From: Pseudomonadota bacterium
GTDB lineage: Bacteria; Pseudomonadota; Gammaproteobacteria; Burkholderiales; Burkholderiaceae_C
DNA length: 13,395 bases
Direction of reading: 5' to 3'
Assembly (NCBI GenBank): GCA_023387335.1
Contig: JAEWIF010000051.1
Location: 1-13,395 of the forward strand
Part shown: piece after piece, positions 5,978-13,080 of the stretch
How the letters are laid out: each line of letters begins with the position of its first letter
How positions within the stretch are numbered: position 1 is the stretch's first letter
Position numbers and translations under genes: made by a program
The notes under the pieces: generated by a model
Told to the model about the DNA's origin: nothing
The model's database searches: none
What the model saw: only the letters and a program-made list of their open reading frames with translations

Positions 5978-7072
5978 TCAAAGCACGGCTCGCAATGCGA
6001 CACCGGCGCCGGGGCGCGTGCGGATGAGCAAGCGGCCGCCGGCCAGTTCGGTACGTTCCATCATGCCGTACAGCCCGACATTCCGCTCGCTCGGCGCGCC
6101 CGTGAGCAGCGCCTGCTTGTCGAATCCCACACCGTCGTCAACGACGAGCAACCCTATGCGGCCTTGCGGCAGGAATCGCAGGCGCACCTGGATCTGCGCG
6201 GCCTTGGCATGGCGCACGGCGTTGGTCAGCGCCTCTTGCACGAGCCGCACGACCACGGAAGCGTTTTCGCCCAGCGTCCTGGGCTCCTGGCCGCGCGACG
6301 TGACCTTGAAGCCCAGGCCCGCCGGTTCGGCGATGCGCTGCACGGCGGTCTGCACCGCCGCCACCAGTCCGAGCAGGTCGAGCTGCGCCGGGCGCAGCGA
6401 GAACGACAGCGTCTTGAGCTGCTCGATGGCGCCTTGCGCCAGTTCCATCGCGGTCTCGGTGTGGTTGCTCGCGGCCTGCTCGTCCGCGGACCGCTTGGCC
6501 GCATGCAGGTGGATCAGCATGCCGGTGAGCGTCTGCCCGAGGTGGTCGTGCAGTTCGCGCGAGATCAGGGTGCGCTCGCGTTCCTGCGCCACCACCAGCC
6601 GGGCCGACAGCTTCTTCAGGCGGCGGTAGGCCGCTTCCAGCTCGCGGGCCATGCGTTCCTGCTCGGCCGCGCGCCGCCGCTCGGCCATCACGCGCTCGAT
6701 GATCTGCGGCAGCGTGCCCAGCTTGTCCTTGGTGACGTAGTCCTTGGCGCCGCAGCGCAGCACGTGCACCGCCGCTTCCTCGCCGATCGCGCGCGTCACC
6801 ACCACCAGCGGGGTGGAGGAGCGACGCGCCATCAGGATCTGCAGCGCCGCGTACGGCGAGAACCGCGGCATGTTGAAGTCGCACAGGATCGCGTCGTAGT
6901 CGTCCTGCAGCGCCTGCGCGAAGGCGGTGGCGTCGTCGACCCGGTGCAGCGCATAGCGGCGTTGCGGGTCGGCGCGCTCCAGCGCGATGCCCATCAACTC
7001 GACGTCGTCCGGGTTGTCCTCCACGCACAGCAACTTCACGGGCGCGCTTTCGGCGGGAGAGGGGACTTCCAT
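5978..7072 (-). CDS. Soluble receiver-histidine kinase hybrid (REC-HisKA_3-HATPase)
   Basis: Sensor-type kinase of 364 aa with no membrane segment or signal peptide, so it is cytosolic. Instead of a PAS or periplasmic sensor it begins with a receiver domain (about 12-128): Glu18/Asp19 acidic pair, phospho-acceptor Asp65 in CDFNMP, Thr93 and Lys115. A charged, probably coiled-coil helix follows (about 128-170), then the NarX-type dimerisation domain with phospho-His175 in SRELHDHLGQ. The HATPase domain comes last (about 265-364), with the N box around Asn284 (QEALTNAVRHAK), the G1 box DDGVGF (312-317) and the G2 box GLYGMMER. HisKA_3 kinases pair with NarL-type regulators, and one follows 17 bases downstream. 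Its input may therefore be phosphorylation by another, unseen kinase. The start is ATG 7072, with only a weak ribosome site before it. It is intact and of full length for this architecture. Confidence 0.93.
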   Translation of the reverse strand: MEVPSPAESAPVKLLCVEDNPDDVELMGIALERADPQRRYALHRVDDATAFAQALQDDYDAILCDFNMPRFSPYAALQILMARRSSTPLVVVTRAIGEEAAVHVLRCGAKDYVTKDKLGTLPQIIERVMAERRRAAEQERMARELEAAYRRLKKLSARLVVAQERERTLISRELHDHLGQTLTGMLIHLHAAKRSADEQAASNHTETAMELAQGAIEQLKTLSFSLRPAQLDLLGLVAAVQTAVQRIAEPAGLGFKVTSRGQEPRTLGENASVVVRLVQEALTNAVRHAKAAQIQVRLRFLPQGRIGLLVVDDGVGFDKQALLTGAPSERNVGLYGMMERTELAGGRLLIRTRPGAGVALRAVL

Positions 7073-7150
7073 GGATGAGCAGCGGTGGGGGGCGCGGGAA
7101 GTTTACCGTCGCGGCCTGGCTCATCCGTCGATGTCGCCGGTGCCCGGCAG

Positions 7151-7165
7151 TAGGCAAATTCCCTA
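7151..7165. promoter_or_regulatory. Near-perfect 15-nt palindrome, candidate operator
   Basis: TAGGCAAATTCCCTA is symmetric at 12 of 14 positions about its central A (half-site TAGG-AA, with one mismatched pair). It is the most AT-rich and symmetric spot in the intergenic region, 79 bases upstream of the kinase ATG. NarL-type regulators bind inverted 7-base half-sites, so the adjacent response regulator is a natural candidate binder. The sequence does not match the NarL heptamer, and the assignment is inference. Confidence 0.4.
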
Positions 7166-7353
7166 GAGCGGCGCCTGCATCCTTCTTAGTGACGCCGCCA
7201 GGCAGAAAGTCATATTCGCGCCGTGGCCGGGCAGGGAAGGAAAACCCAGGCCACGCAGGAAGTGGTGGAGCAGCGACAGCGTGAAGGCAGCGTGGGACGG
7301 ACGCCGGGGGGCGGACGGAGGCGATGTCGGCGGGCTGGACCTCCCACCACGCC

Positions 7354-7380
7354 TTCCTGACAACACCACGGCCGGATAAT
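7354..7380 (+). promoter_or_regulatory. Weak candidate promoter for the isochorismatase-fold gene
   Basis: GATAAT (7375-7380) matches the sigma-70 -10 box at 5 of 6 positions. The best upstream hexamer, TTCCTG (7354-7359), is a poor -35 at a short 15-base spacing. The predicted message would start about 20 bases before the ATG at 7406, with AAGGA (7392-7396) as ribosome site. Confidence 0.3.
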
Positions 7381-7405
7381 CGGGCGCCTCCAAGGATCGT
7401 CCCGA

Positions 7406-8005
7406 ATGCTGCTGCAACCCGAAGAATCCCAACTCGTGCTGGTCGACTACCAGCAGCGCCTGATGCCCGCCATCCACGAGGGCCAGGCCGTGCTCGCCAA
7501 CGCGCTGCGCCTGGCGAAGGCTGCCGGGCTGCTCGACGTGCCCTGCTGGGGCACGGAAGAGAACCCGCAGGGCCTCGGGCCGCTCGACGCCTCGCTGCTG
7601 CCGCACATCCAGAAGGTGGTGCCCAAGATGACGTTCGCGGGCGCCGAGGAACTGATGCCGCGCCTGCGCCCTCCGGCTCGGGCGCCCCAGGGCAACGCGC
7701 GCAGCCTGCCCAAGCACCTGCAGAAGGCCGCTCCCGCGCAGGAAGAGCGCAACAGCATCGTCATCGCCGGCTGCGAGGCCCATGTCTGCCTGCTGCAGAC
7801 GTCACTGGAGCTGCTCGAGCAGGAATTCGAGGTCTGGGTCGTCACCGACGCCTGCAGCTCGCGCACCGAGCGCAACCGCGATGCCGCCTTCGACCGCCTG
7901 GCCGGCGCCGGCTGCGAGCTGGTGACCACCGAGATGGTGGTCTTCGAATGGCTGCGCAGCGCCGAGCATCCGCGCTTCAAGGAAGCTCTCGCGCTGGTCA
8001 AGTAG
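7406..8005 (+). CDS. Isochorismatase-fold cysteine hydrolase
   Basis: A 199-aa cytosolic protein of the isochorismatase-like hydrolase superfamily. The catalytic triad is visible: Asp14 in VLVDYQ, Lys74 in VPKMTF, and Cys128 in CEAHVCLLQT. A cis-peptide-type Gly-Cys-Glu-Ala segment precedes the nucleophile, as in the family. It resembles the subgroup that includes YcaC and the eukaryotic ISOC1/2 proteins more than true siderophore-pathway isochorismatases, and no enterobactin or menaquinone genes are nearby. A polar insertion of about 25 residues (88-115, RPPARAPQGNARS region) sits between the Lys and Cys motifs and lengthens the protein beyond the common 180 or so. The substrate is unknown: nicotinamide, N-carbamoyl compounds and isochorismate are all handled by this fold. 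AAGGA lies 9 bases before the ATG. prpE follows after 69 bases on the same strand and may share the transcript. Confidence 0.88.
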   Translation: MLLQPEESQLVLVDYQQRLMPAIHEGQAVLANALRLAKAAGLLDVPCWGTEENPQGLGPLDASLLPHIQKVVPKMTFAGAEELMPRLRPPARAPQGNARSLPKHLQKAAPAQEERNSIVIAGCEAHVCLLQTSLELLEQEFEVWVVTDACSSRTERNRDAAFDRLAGAGCELVTTEMVVFEWLRSAEHPRFKEALALVK

Positions 8006-8063
8006 CGCACTCGGCGTCAGCGCACTGCAAGGCCGCCGACCACAATGGCTGCGGCACCCAGAC

Positions 8064-8069
8064 AGGAGA
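8064..8069 (+). promoter_or_regulatory. Shine-Dalgarno fixing the prpE start
   Basis: AGGAGA at 8064-8069 lies 5 bases before the ATG at 8075. An earlier in-frame ATG at 8045 would add 10 residues, but it lacks a ribosome site and the family begins at the MRYADFHRRS segment, as in E. coli PrpE (MSFSEFYQRS). Confidence 0.75.
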
Positions 8070-8074
8070 CACGC

Positions 8075-9967
8075 ATGCGCTACGCCGACTTCCACCGCCG
8101 CTCGGTCGAGCAACCGGAAGCGTTCTGGAGCGAGCAGGCGCGCCTGATCGACTGGCAGGCGCCGCCGCAGCGCATCTGCGACGACAGCCGGCCGCCGTTC
8201 GCGCGCTGGTTCGTCGGCGGAACCACTAACCTGTGCCACAACGCGGTCGACCGGCACCTGAAGGACCGGGCCGACCAGTCCGCGCTCATCTGGGTGTCCA
8301 CCGAGACCGACCAGGAGCGCGTCTACACCTTCCGCGAGCTGCATGCCGAGGTGCAGCGCACCGCGGCCATGCTGCGGGCGCTGGGCGTGGCCAAGGGCGA
8401 CCGCGTGCTGATCTACATGCCCATGATCCCGGAGGCGGCGTTCGCGATGCTGGCGTGCGCGCGCATCGGTGCCATCCATTCCGTGGTGTTCGGCGGCTTC
8501 GCCTCGGTGTCGCTGGCCTCGCGCATCGAGGACGCCGAGCCCAAGGTGATCGTCAGCGCCGACGGCGGCTCGCGGGCCGGCAAGGTGATCGCGTACAAGC
8601 CGCTGCTGGACGAGGCTATCCGCCTGTCCTCGCACAAGCCGCAGGCCGTGCTGCTGGCCGACCGCGGCCTGGCGCCGATGGAACGCGTGGCCGGCCGCGA
8701 CCACGACTGGGCGCCGATGCGCGAGAAGCACCTCCAGGCCCAGGTGCCCTGCGAGTGGCTGCAGGCCGACGACATCAGCTACACGATCTACACGAGCGGC
8801 ACCACCGGCCGGCCCAAGGGCGTGCAGCGCGACGTGGGCGGCTACGCGGTGGCCCTGGCCGCGAGCATGAAGCACATCTTCCAGGGCAACCCGGGCGAGA
8901 CCTACTTCTCCACCAGCGACATCGGCTGGGTGGTGGGCCACAGCTACATCGTCTACGGCCCGCTGATCGCGGGCATGGCGACCATCATGTACGAAGGCCT
9001 GCCGATCCGGCCCGACGCCGGCATCTGGTGGCAGCTGGTCGAGAAGTACAAGGTGACGGTGATGTTCAGCGCGCCCACCGCCGTGCGGGTGCTGAAGAAG
9101 CAGGATCCCGCCTTCCTGAAGAAGTACGACCTGTCGTCGCTGCGCGGCCTGTTCCTGGCCGGCGAGCCGCTGGACGAACCCACCGCGCGCTGGATCGCCG
9201 ACGGCCTGGGCGTTCCCATCGTCGACAACTACTGGCAGACCGAGAGCGGCTGGCCGATCCTCACCATCGCCAACGGCATCGAGCCCCAGGCCAGCAAGTT
9301 CGGCAGCCCGGGCGTACCGATGTACGGCTACAAGGTGAAGATCGTCCACGAGTCGACCGGCGAGGAGCTGACGAAGCCCAACGAGAAGGGCGTGGTCGTC
9401 ATCGAAGGGCCGACGCCGCCCGGCTTCATGCAGACGGTCTGGCGCGACGACAAACGCTTCGTGCGCACCTACTGGGAGAGCATCCCCGGCAAGCAGGTCT
9501 ACAGCACCTTCGACTGGGGCATCCGCGACGCCGACGGCTACTTCTACATCCTGGGCCGGACCGACGACGTGATCAACGTGGCCGGGCACCGGCTGGGCAC
9601 GCGCGAGATCGAGGAGAGCATCTCCAGCCATCCGGGCGTGGCCGAGGTGGCCGTGGTGGGCGTGGCCGATGCCATGAAAGGCCAGGTCGCGATGGCGTTC
9701 GCCATCCCCAAGGACTCGGCCGTGCTGTCCGATCCTGACGCCGCGCTGAAGCTCGAGGGCGACGTGATGAAGGTGGTCGACCAGCAGCTCGGCGCCGTGG
9801 CCCGCCCGGCCCGCGTGCGGTTCGTGAGCCTCCTGCCCAAGACCCGCAGCGGCAAGCTGCTGCGCCGAGCCATCCAGGCCGTGTGCGAAGGGCGCGATCC
9901 GGGCGACCTGACGACCATCGAGGATCCCTCGGCGTTGCAGCAGATCAGGCAGCTCATCCAGGGCTGA
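8075..9967 (+). CDS. prpE: Propionyl-CoA synthetase
   Basis: Acyl-AMP-forming ligase that activates propionate (and acetate less well) to the CoA thioester in the cytosol, feeding the methylcitrate cycle or other propionyl-CoA routes. The protein is 630 aa against 628 for E. coli PrpE and aligns end to end by eye. The N-terminal PPFARWF and TNLCHNAVDRHL segments, the AMP-binding P-loop YTSGTTGRPKG (239-249), the PrpE-specific VQRDVGGYAVALA, GWVVGHSYIVYGPL, NYWQTESGWP, FDWGIRDADGY and GRTDDVINVAGHRLGTREIEE motifs are all present. The catalytic and acetylation-regulated lysine is Lys594 in KTRSGKLLRR. The VGGYAVAL motif and overall match favour PrpE over acetyl-CoA synthetase Acs. prpB, prpC and prpD are not in the window, so this is a stand-alone copy beside the 2-oxoglutarate dehydrogenase operon, 165 bases upstream of sucA. 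Confidence 0.94.
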   Translation: MRYADFHRRSVEQPEAFWSEQARLIDWQAPPQRICDDSRPPFARWFVGGTTNLCHNAVDRHLKDRADQSALIWVSTETDQERVYTFRELHAEVQRTAAMLRALGVAKGDRVLIYMPMIPEAAFAMLACARIGAIHSVVFGGFASVSLASRIEDAEPKVIVSADGGSRAGKVIAYKPLLDEAIRLSSHKPQAVLLADRGLAPMERVAGRDHDWAPMREKHLQAQVPCEWLQADDISYTIYTSGTTGRPKGVQRDVGGYAVALAASMKHIFQGNPGETYFSTSDIGWVVGHSYIVYGPLIAGMATIMYEGLPIRPDAGIWWQLVEKYKVTVMFSAPTAVRVLKKQDPAFLKKYDLSSLRGLFLAGEPLDEPTARWIADGLGVPIVDNYWQTESGWPILTIANGIEPQASKFGSPGVPMYGYKVKIVHESTGEELTKPNEKGVVVIEGPTPPGFMQTVWRDDKRFVRTYWESIPGKQVYSTFDWGIRDADGYFYILGRTDDVINVAGHRLGTREIEESISSHPGVAEVAVVGVADAMKGQVAMAFAIPKDSAVLSDPDAALKLEGDVMKVVDQQLGAVARPARVRFVSLLPKTRSGKLLRRAIQAVCEGRDPGDLTTIEDPSALQQIRQLIQG

Positions 9968-9972
9968 GCCGT

Positions 9973-9993
9973 GGCTGCGCGGGCAGCGCGGCC
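9973..9993 (+). terminator. Possible terminator hairpin after prpE
   Basis: Five bases after the prpE TGA, GGCTGCGC (9973-9980) pairs with GCGCGGCC (9986-9993) across a GGGCA loop, giving 8 base pairs with one T-G wobble. Only a short CTTT follows instead of a T-tract, so it may be a weak or Rho-aided terminator separating prpE from sucA. Confidence 0.4.
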
Positions 9994-10100
9994 ATGCCTT
10001 TGGTGGCACAATCCGCCCCGCAACCCAGGCCTTCCACAGCCACAGTCGCATCCGCCAACCGGTTCAGCCGTGTCGCGGAAGGTTTCCTCAACCAGCTGAA

Positions 10101-10132
10101 GCTCCCTGAAGGGGGGCAGAAAGTAGCGAAAG
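10101..10132 (+). promoter_or_regulatory. sucA leader: G-rich hairpin and weak ribosome site
   Basis: GCTCCC (10101-10106) can pair with GGGGGC (10112-10117) over a 5-nt loop, ending 15 bases before the sucA ATG at 10133. Between them only GAAAG-like purines are available as a Shine-Dalgarno. An in-frame TAG at 10124-10126 rules out an upstream start in this frame. The rest of the 165-base gap shows no clear sigma-70 promoter. Confidence 0.35.
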
Positions 10133-13003
10133 ATGAGCGACCAGAGCTCCGTCTATTCGGCCTATCGCGGCAACTCCTACCTGTTCGGCGGCAACGCGCC
10201 GTACGTCGAGGAGATGTACGAGAACTACCTGGCCAATCCCACCAGCGTTCCCGAGAACTGGCGCGAGTACTTCGACGCCCTGCAGCACGTGCCCGCCTCC
10301 GACGGCAGCAATGCCAAGGACGTGCCGCACATGCCCGTGATCAGCGCGTTCGCCGAGCGCGCCAAGCAGGGCGGCACCCGCGTGGTCGGGGCCCGCAGCG
10401 CCGATTCCGACATCGCGCGCAAGCGCACCGCCGTCCAGCAGCTGATCGCCGCCTACCGCAACGTCGGCTGCCGCTGGGCCGACCTGGATCCGCTCAAGCG
10501 CACCGAGCGCGAGAACATCCCCGAGCTGGAAGCCTCGTTCTACGGCTTCTCCGCGGCCGACCAGGAAGCGGTGTTCAACATCAGCAACACCTTCTTCGGC
10601 AAGGACAGCATGTCCCTGCGGGAGCTGACCAACGCGCTGCGCGAAACCTACTGCGGCGCCATCGGCGCCGAGTACATGTACATCAGCGACCAGGGCCGCA
10701 AGCGCTGGTGGCAGCAGAAGCTCGAGTCGATCCGCAGCAAGGCCGCGTTCACGAACGAGAAGAAGAAGCACATCCTCGACCGCCTGACCGCCGCCGAGGG
10801 CCTCGAGCGCTTCCTGCACACCAAGTACGTCGGCCAGAAGCGCTTCTCGCTGGAAGGCGGCGAGAGCTTCATCGCCTCGATGGACGAACTGATCCAGCGC
10901 GCCGGCGAGAAGGGCGTGCAGGAGATCGTGATCGGCATGGCCCACCGCGGCCGCCTGAACGTGCTGGTCAACACGCTGGGCAAGATGCCCGCCGACCTGT
11001 TCGCCGAGTTCGACCACACGGCCAAGGAAGACCTGCCGGCCGGCGACGTGAAGTACCACCAGGGCTTCTCGTCCGACGTCAGCACCCCCGGCGGCCCGGT
11101 CCACCTGTCGCTGGCCTTCAACCCCTCGCACCTGGAGATCGTCAACCCGGTGGTCGAGGGCTCGGTGCGCGCCCGCATGGACCGCCGCGCCGACAGCAAG
11201 GGCAAGCAGGTGCTGCCGGTGCTGGTGCACGGCGACGCCGCCATCGCCGGCCAGGGCGTGGTGCAGGAGACGCTGGCGCTGGCCGAGACGCGCGGCTACT
11301 TCACCGGCGGCACGGTGCACATCGTCATCAACAACCAGATCGGCTTCACCACGTCGGACCCGCGCGACGCGCGCTCCACGCTGTACTGCACCGACATCGT
11401 GAAGATGATCGAGGCGCCGGTGCTGCACGTGAACGGCGACGACCCCGAGGCGGTCGTGCTGGCCACCCAGCTGGCGCTGGAATACCGCATGGAGTTCGCC
11501 AAGGACGTGGTGGTGGACATCATCTGCTTCCGCAAGCTGGGCCACAACGAGCAGGACACGCCTTCGCTCACCCAGCCGCTGATGTACAAGAAGATCGGCG
11601 CCCACCCCGGCACCCGCAGGCTGTACGCCGACAAGCTGGCCGCGCAGGGCCTGGGCGACACGATCGGTGACGACATGGTCAAGGCCTACCGCGCCGCCAT
11701 GGACGCCGGCAAGCACACGGTTGATCCGGTGCTGACCAACTTCAAGAGCAAGTACGCGGTCGATTGGACCCCGTACCTGGGCAAGAAGTGGACGGATTCG
11801 GCCGACACCGCCATCCCCACCGCCGAGTGGCGCCGCCTGGCCGAGCGCATCACCACCGTCCCGGACAGCTTCAGCGTGCATCCGCTGGTCAAGAAGGTCC
11901 TGGAAGACCGTGCCGCCATGGGCCGCGGCGACGTCAACATCGACTGGGGCATGGGCGAGCACATGGCGTTCGCCTCGCTGGTGGCCAGCGGCTACCCGGT
12001 GCGCCTGTCCGGCGAGGACGTGGGCCGGGGCACCTTCACCCACCGCCACGCCGTGCTGCACGACCAGAACCGCGAGAAGTGGAACGAGGGCACCTACATC
12101 CCGCTGCAGAACGTGGCGGAGAACCAGGCGCCGTTCGTCTGCATCGACTCCATCCTGTCGGAAGAGGCGGTGCTGGGCTTCGAGTACGGCTACGCGTCCA
12201 ACGACCCGCACACGCTGGTGATCTGGGAAGCGCAGTTCGGCGACTTCGTCAACGGCGCCCAGGTGGTCATCGACCAGTTCATCGCCTCGGGCGAAGTGAA
12301 GTGGGGCCGCGTCAACGGCATCACCCTGATGCTGCCGCACGGCTACGAAGGCCAGGGCCCGGAGCACAGCTCGGCGCGCCTGGAGCGCTTCATGCAGCTG
12401 TCGGCCGACACCAACATCCAGGTCTGCCAGCCCACCACGGCCAGCCAGATCTTCCACCTGCTGCGCCGGCAGATGGTTCGCCCGCTGCGCAAGCCGCTGG
12501 TGATCATGACGCCCAAGTCGCTGCTGCGGAACAAGGACGCCACCTCGCCGCTGTCGGAGTTCACCAAGGGCGGTTTCCAGACGGTGATCCCGGAGAACAA
12601 GGACCTCAAGGCCGACAAGGTCAAGCGCGTGGTCGTCTGCACCGGCAAGGTCTATTACGACCTGGCCAAGAAGCGCGAGGAGAAGGGCTTCGACGACACC
12701 GCGATCCTGCGCGTGGAGCAGCTGTACCCGTTCCCGCACAAGGCGTTCGCGGCCGAGCTGAAGAAGTACCCCAACGCCACCGACATCGTGTGGTGCCAGG
12801 ACGAGCCGCAGAACCAGGGCGCCTGGTTCTTCATCCAGCACAACATCCACGAGAACATGGTCGAAGGCCAGAAGCTCGGCTACGCCGGCCGTGCCGCCTC
12901 GGCCTCGCCCGCGGTGGGCTACGCGCACCTGCACCAGGAGCAGCAGAAGGCCCTGGTGGACGCGGCGTTCGCCAAGCTCAAGGGCTTCGTGCTGACCAAG
13001 TAA
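10133..13003 (+). CDS. sucA: 2-oxoglutarate dehydrogenase E1 component
   Basis: Thiamine-diphosphate-dependent decarboxylase (also called odhA) that starts the conversion of 2-oxoglutarate to succinyl-CoA in the TCA cycle. The protein is 956 aa, slightly longer than E. coli SucA (933). The N-terminal segment SVYSAYRGNSYLFGGNAPYVEEMYENYLANP and the WREYFD that follows are the E2-docking region of this family. Then come GMAHRGRLNVL with His271 at the thiamine site, the Mg-binding pair Asp368 (HGDAAIAGQGVVQE) and Asn401 (INNQIGF), the HRHAVLHDQ block (637-645), SEEAVLGFEYGYA, and the C-terminal WCQDEPQNQGAW. All are intact. ATG 10133 is the first start after an in-frame TAG, and its Shine-Dalgarno is poor. 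sucB follows after 77 bases that include a strong hairpin. Some actinobacteria fuse E1o to E2o; here they are separate. Confidence 0.98.
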   Translation: MSDQSSVYSAYRGNSYLFGGNAPYVEEMYENYLANPTSVPENWREYFDALQHVPASDGSNAKDVPHMPVISAFAERAKQGGTRVVGARSADSDIARKRTAVQQLIAAYRNVGCRWADLDPLKRTERENIPELEASFYGFSAADQEAVFNISNTFFGKDSMSLRELTNALRETYCGAIGAEYMYISDQGRKRWWQQKLESIRSKAAFTNEKKKHILDRLTAAEGLERFLHTKYVGQKRFSLEGGESFIASMDELIQRAGEKGVQEIVIGMAHRGRLNVLVNTLGKMPADLFAEFDHTAKEDLPAGDVKYHQGFSSDVSTPGGPVHLSLAFNPSHLEIVNPVVEGSVRARMDRRADSKGKQVLPVLVHGDAAIAGQGVVQETLALAETRGYFTGGTVHIVINNQIGFTTSDPRDARSTLYCTDIVKMIEAPVLHVNGDDPEAVVLATQLALEYRMEFAKDVVVDIICFRKLGHNEQDTPSLTQPLMYKKIGAHPGTRRLYADKLAAQGLGDTIGDDMVKAYRAAMDAGKHTVDPVLTNFKSKYAVDWTPYLGKKWTDSADTAIPTAEWRRLAERITTVPDSFSVHPLVKKVLEDRAAMGRGDVNIDWGMGEHMAFASLVASGYPVRLSGEDVGRGTFTHRHAVLHDQNREKWNEGTYIPLQNVAENQAPFVCIDSILSEEAVLGFEYGYASNDPHTLVIWEAQFGDFVNGAQVVIDQFIASGEVKWGRVNGITLMLPHGYEGQGPEHSSARLERFMQLSADTNIQVCQPTTASQIFHLLRRQMVRPLRKPLVIMTPKSLLRNKDATSPLSEFTKGGFQTVIPENKDLKADKVKRVVVCTGKVYYDLAKKREEKGFDDTAILRVEQLYPFPHKAFAAELKKYPNATDIVWCQDEPQNQGAWFFIQHNIHENMVEGQKLGYAGRAASASPAVGYAHLHQEQQKALVDAAFAKLKGFVLTK

Positions 13004-13020
13004 TCGAACGGGAACGGGGC

Positions 13021-13042
13021 GCGCGGCGCGGTCGCGCCGCGC
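13021..13042 (+). promoter_or_regulatory. Strong intercistronic GC hairpin between sucA and sucB
   Basis: GCGCGGCGCG (13021-13030) and CGCGCCGCGC (13033-13042) are perfect reverse complements separated by GT, folding as a 9-bp all-GC stem with a GGTC tetraloop. It starts 17 bases after the sucA stop and ends 38 bases before the sucB ATG. No T-run follows, so it is more likely a message-stability, processing or partial-attenuation element than a full terminator. Confidence 0.5.
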
Positions 13043-13068
13043 CTCGTCCCTGCACGCAAAGAATCTCT

Positions 13069-13073
13069 AGGAA
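13069..13073 (+). promoter_or_regulatory. Shine-Dalgarno of sucB
   Basis: AGGAA lies 7 bases before the ATG at 13081, in an A-rich, unstructured stretch just downstream of the intercistronic hairpin. It supports that start codon. Confidence 0.65.
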
Positions 13074-13080
13074 CAACAAA

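Larger units (their letters stand above)
7073..7405. other. 333-bp divergent intergenic region between kinase and hydrolase genes
   Basis: This is the only gap over 300 bases in the window and the divergent control region for the two-component pair (minus strand) and the isochorismatase-fold gene (plus strand). It holds a 15-nt near-palindrome (7151-7165), an 8-base inverted repeat GGATGAGC/GCTCATCC (7073-7080 and 7119-7126), and a -10-like GATAAT at 7375-7380. Short open frames crossing it show no codon pattern or similarity that I recognise. No small RNA or riboswitch fold is evident by eye. Confidence 0.6.

Noticed and set aside
7802..10051. Minus-strand open frame of about 749 codons opposite prpE
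   Set aside because: Shadow of prpE codon bias; it has no domain motifs and crosses a gene boundary and intergenic gap without sense.
9998..10132. Small leader-peptide frame starting MPLVAQSAPQ before sucA
   Set aside because: The ATG lies inside the prpE-sucA gap but has no ribosome site, the frame runs on through sucA out of phase, and nothing suggests attenuation-type codons.
10088..12934. Minus-strand open frame of about 948 codons opposite sucA
   Set aside because: Composition is Val/Ala/His/Arg/Gly-rich shadow sequence of the sucA codons with no family signature; sucA itself is certain.
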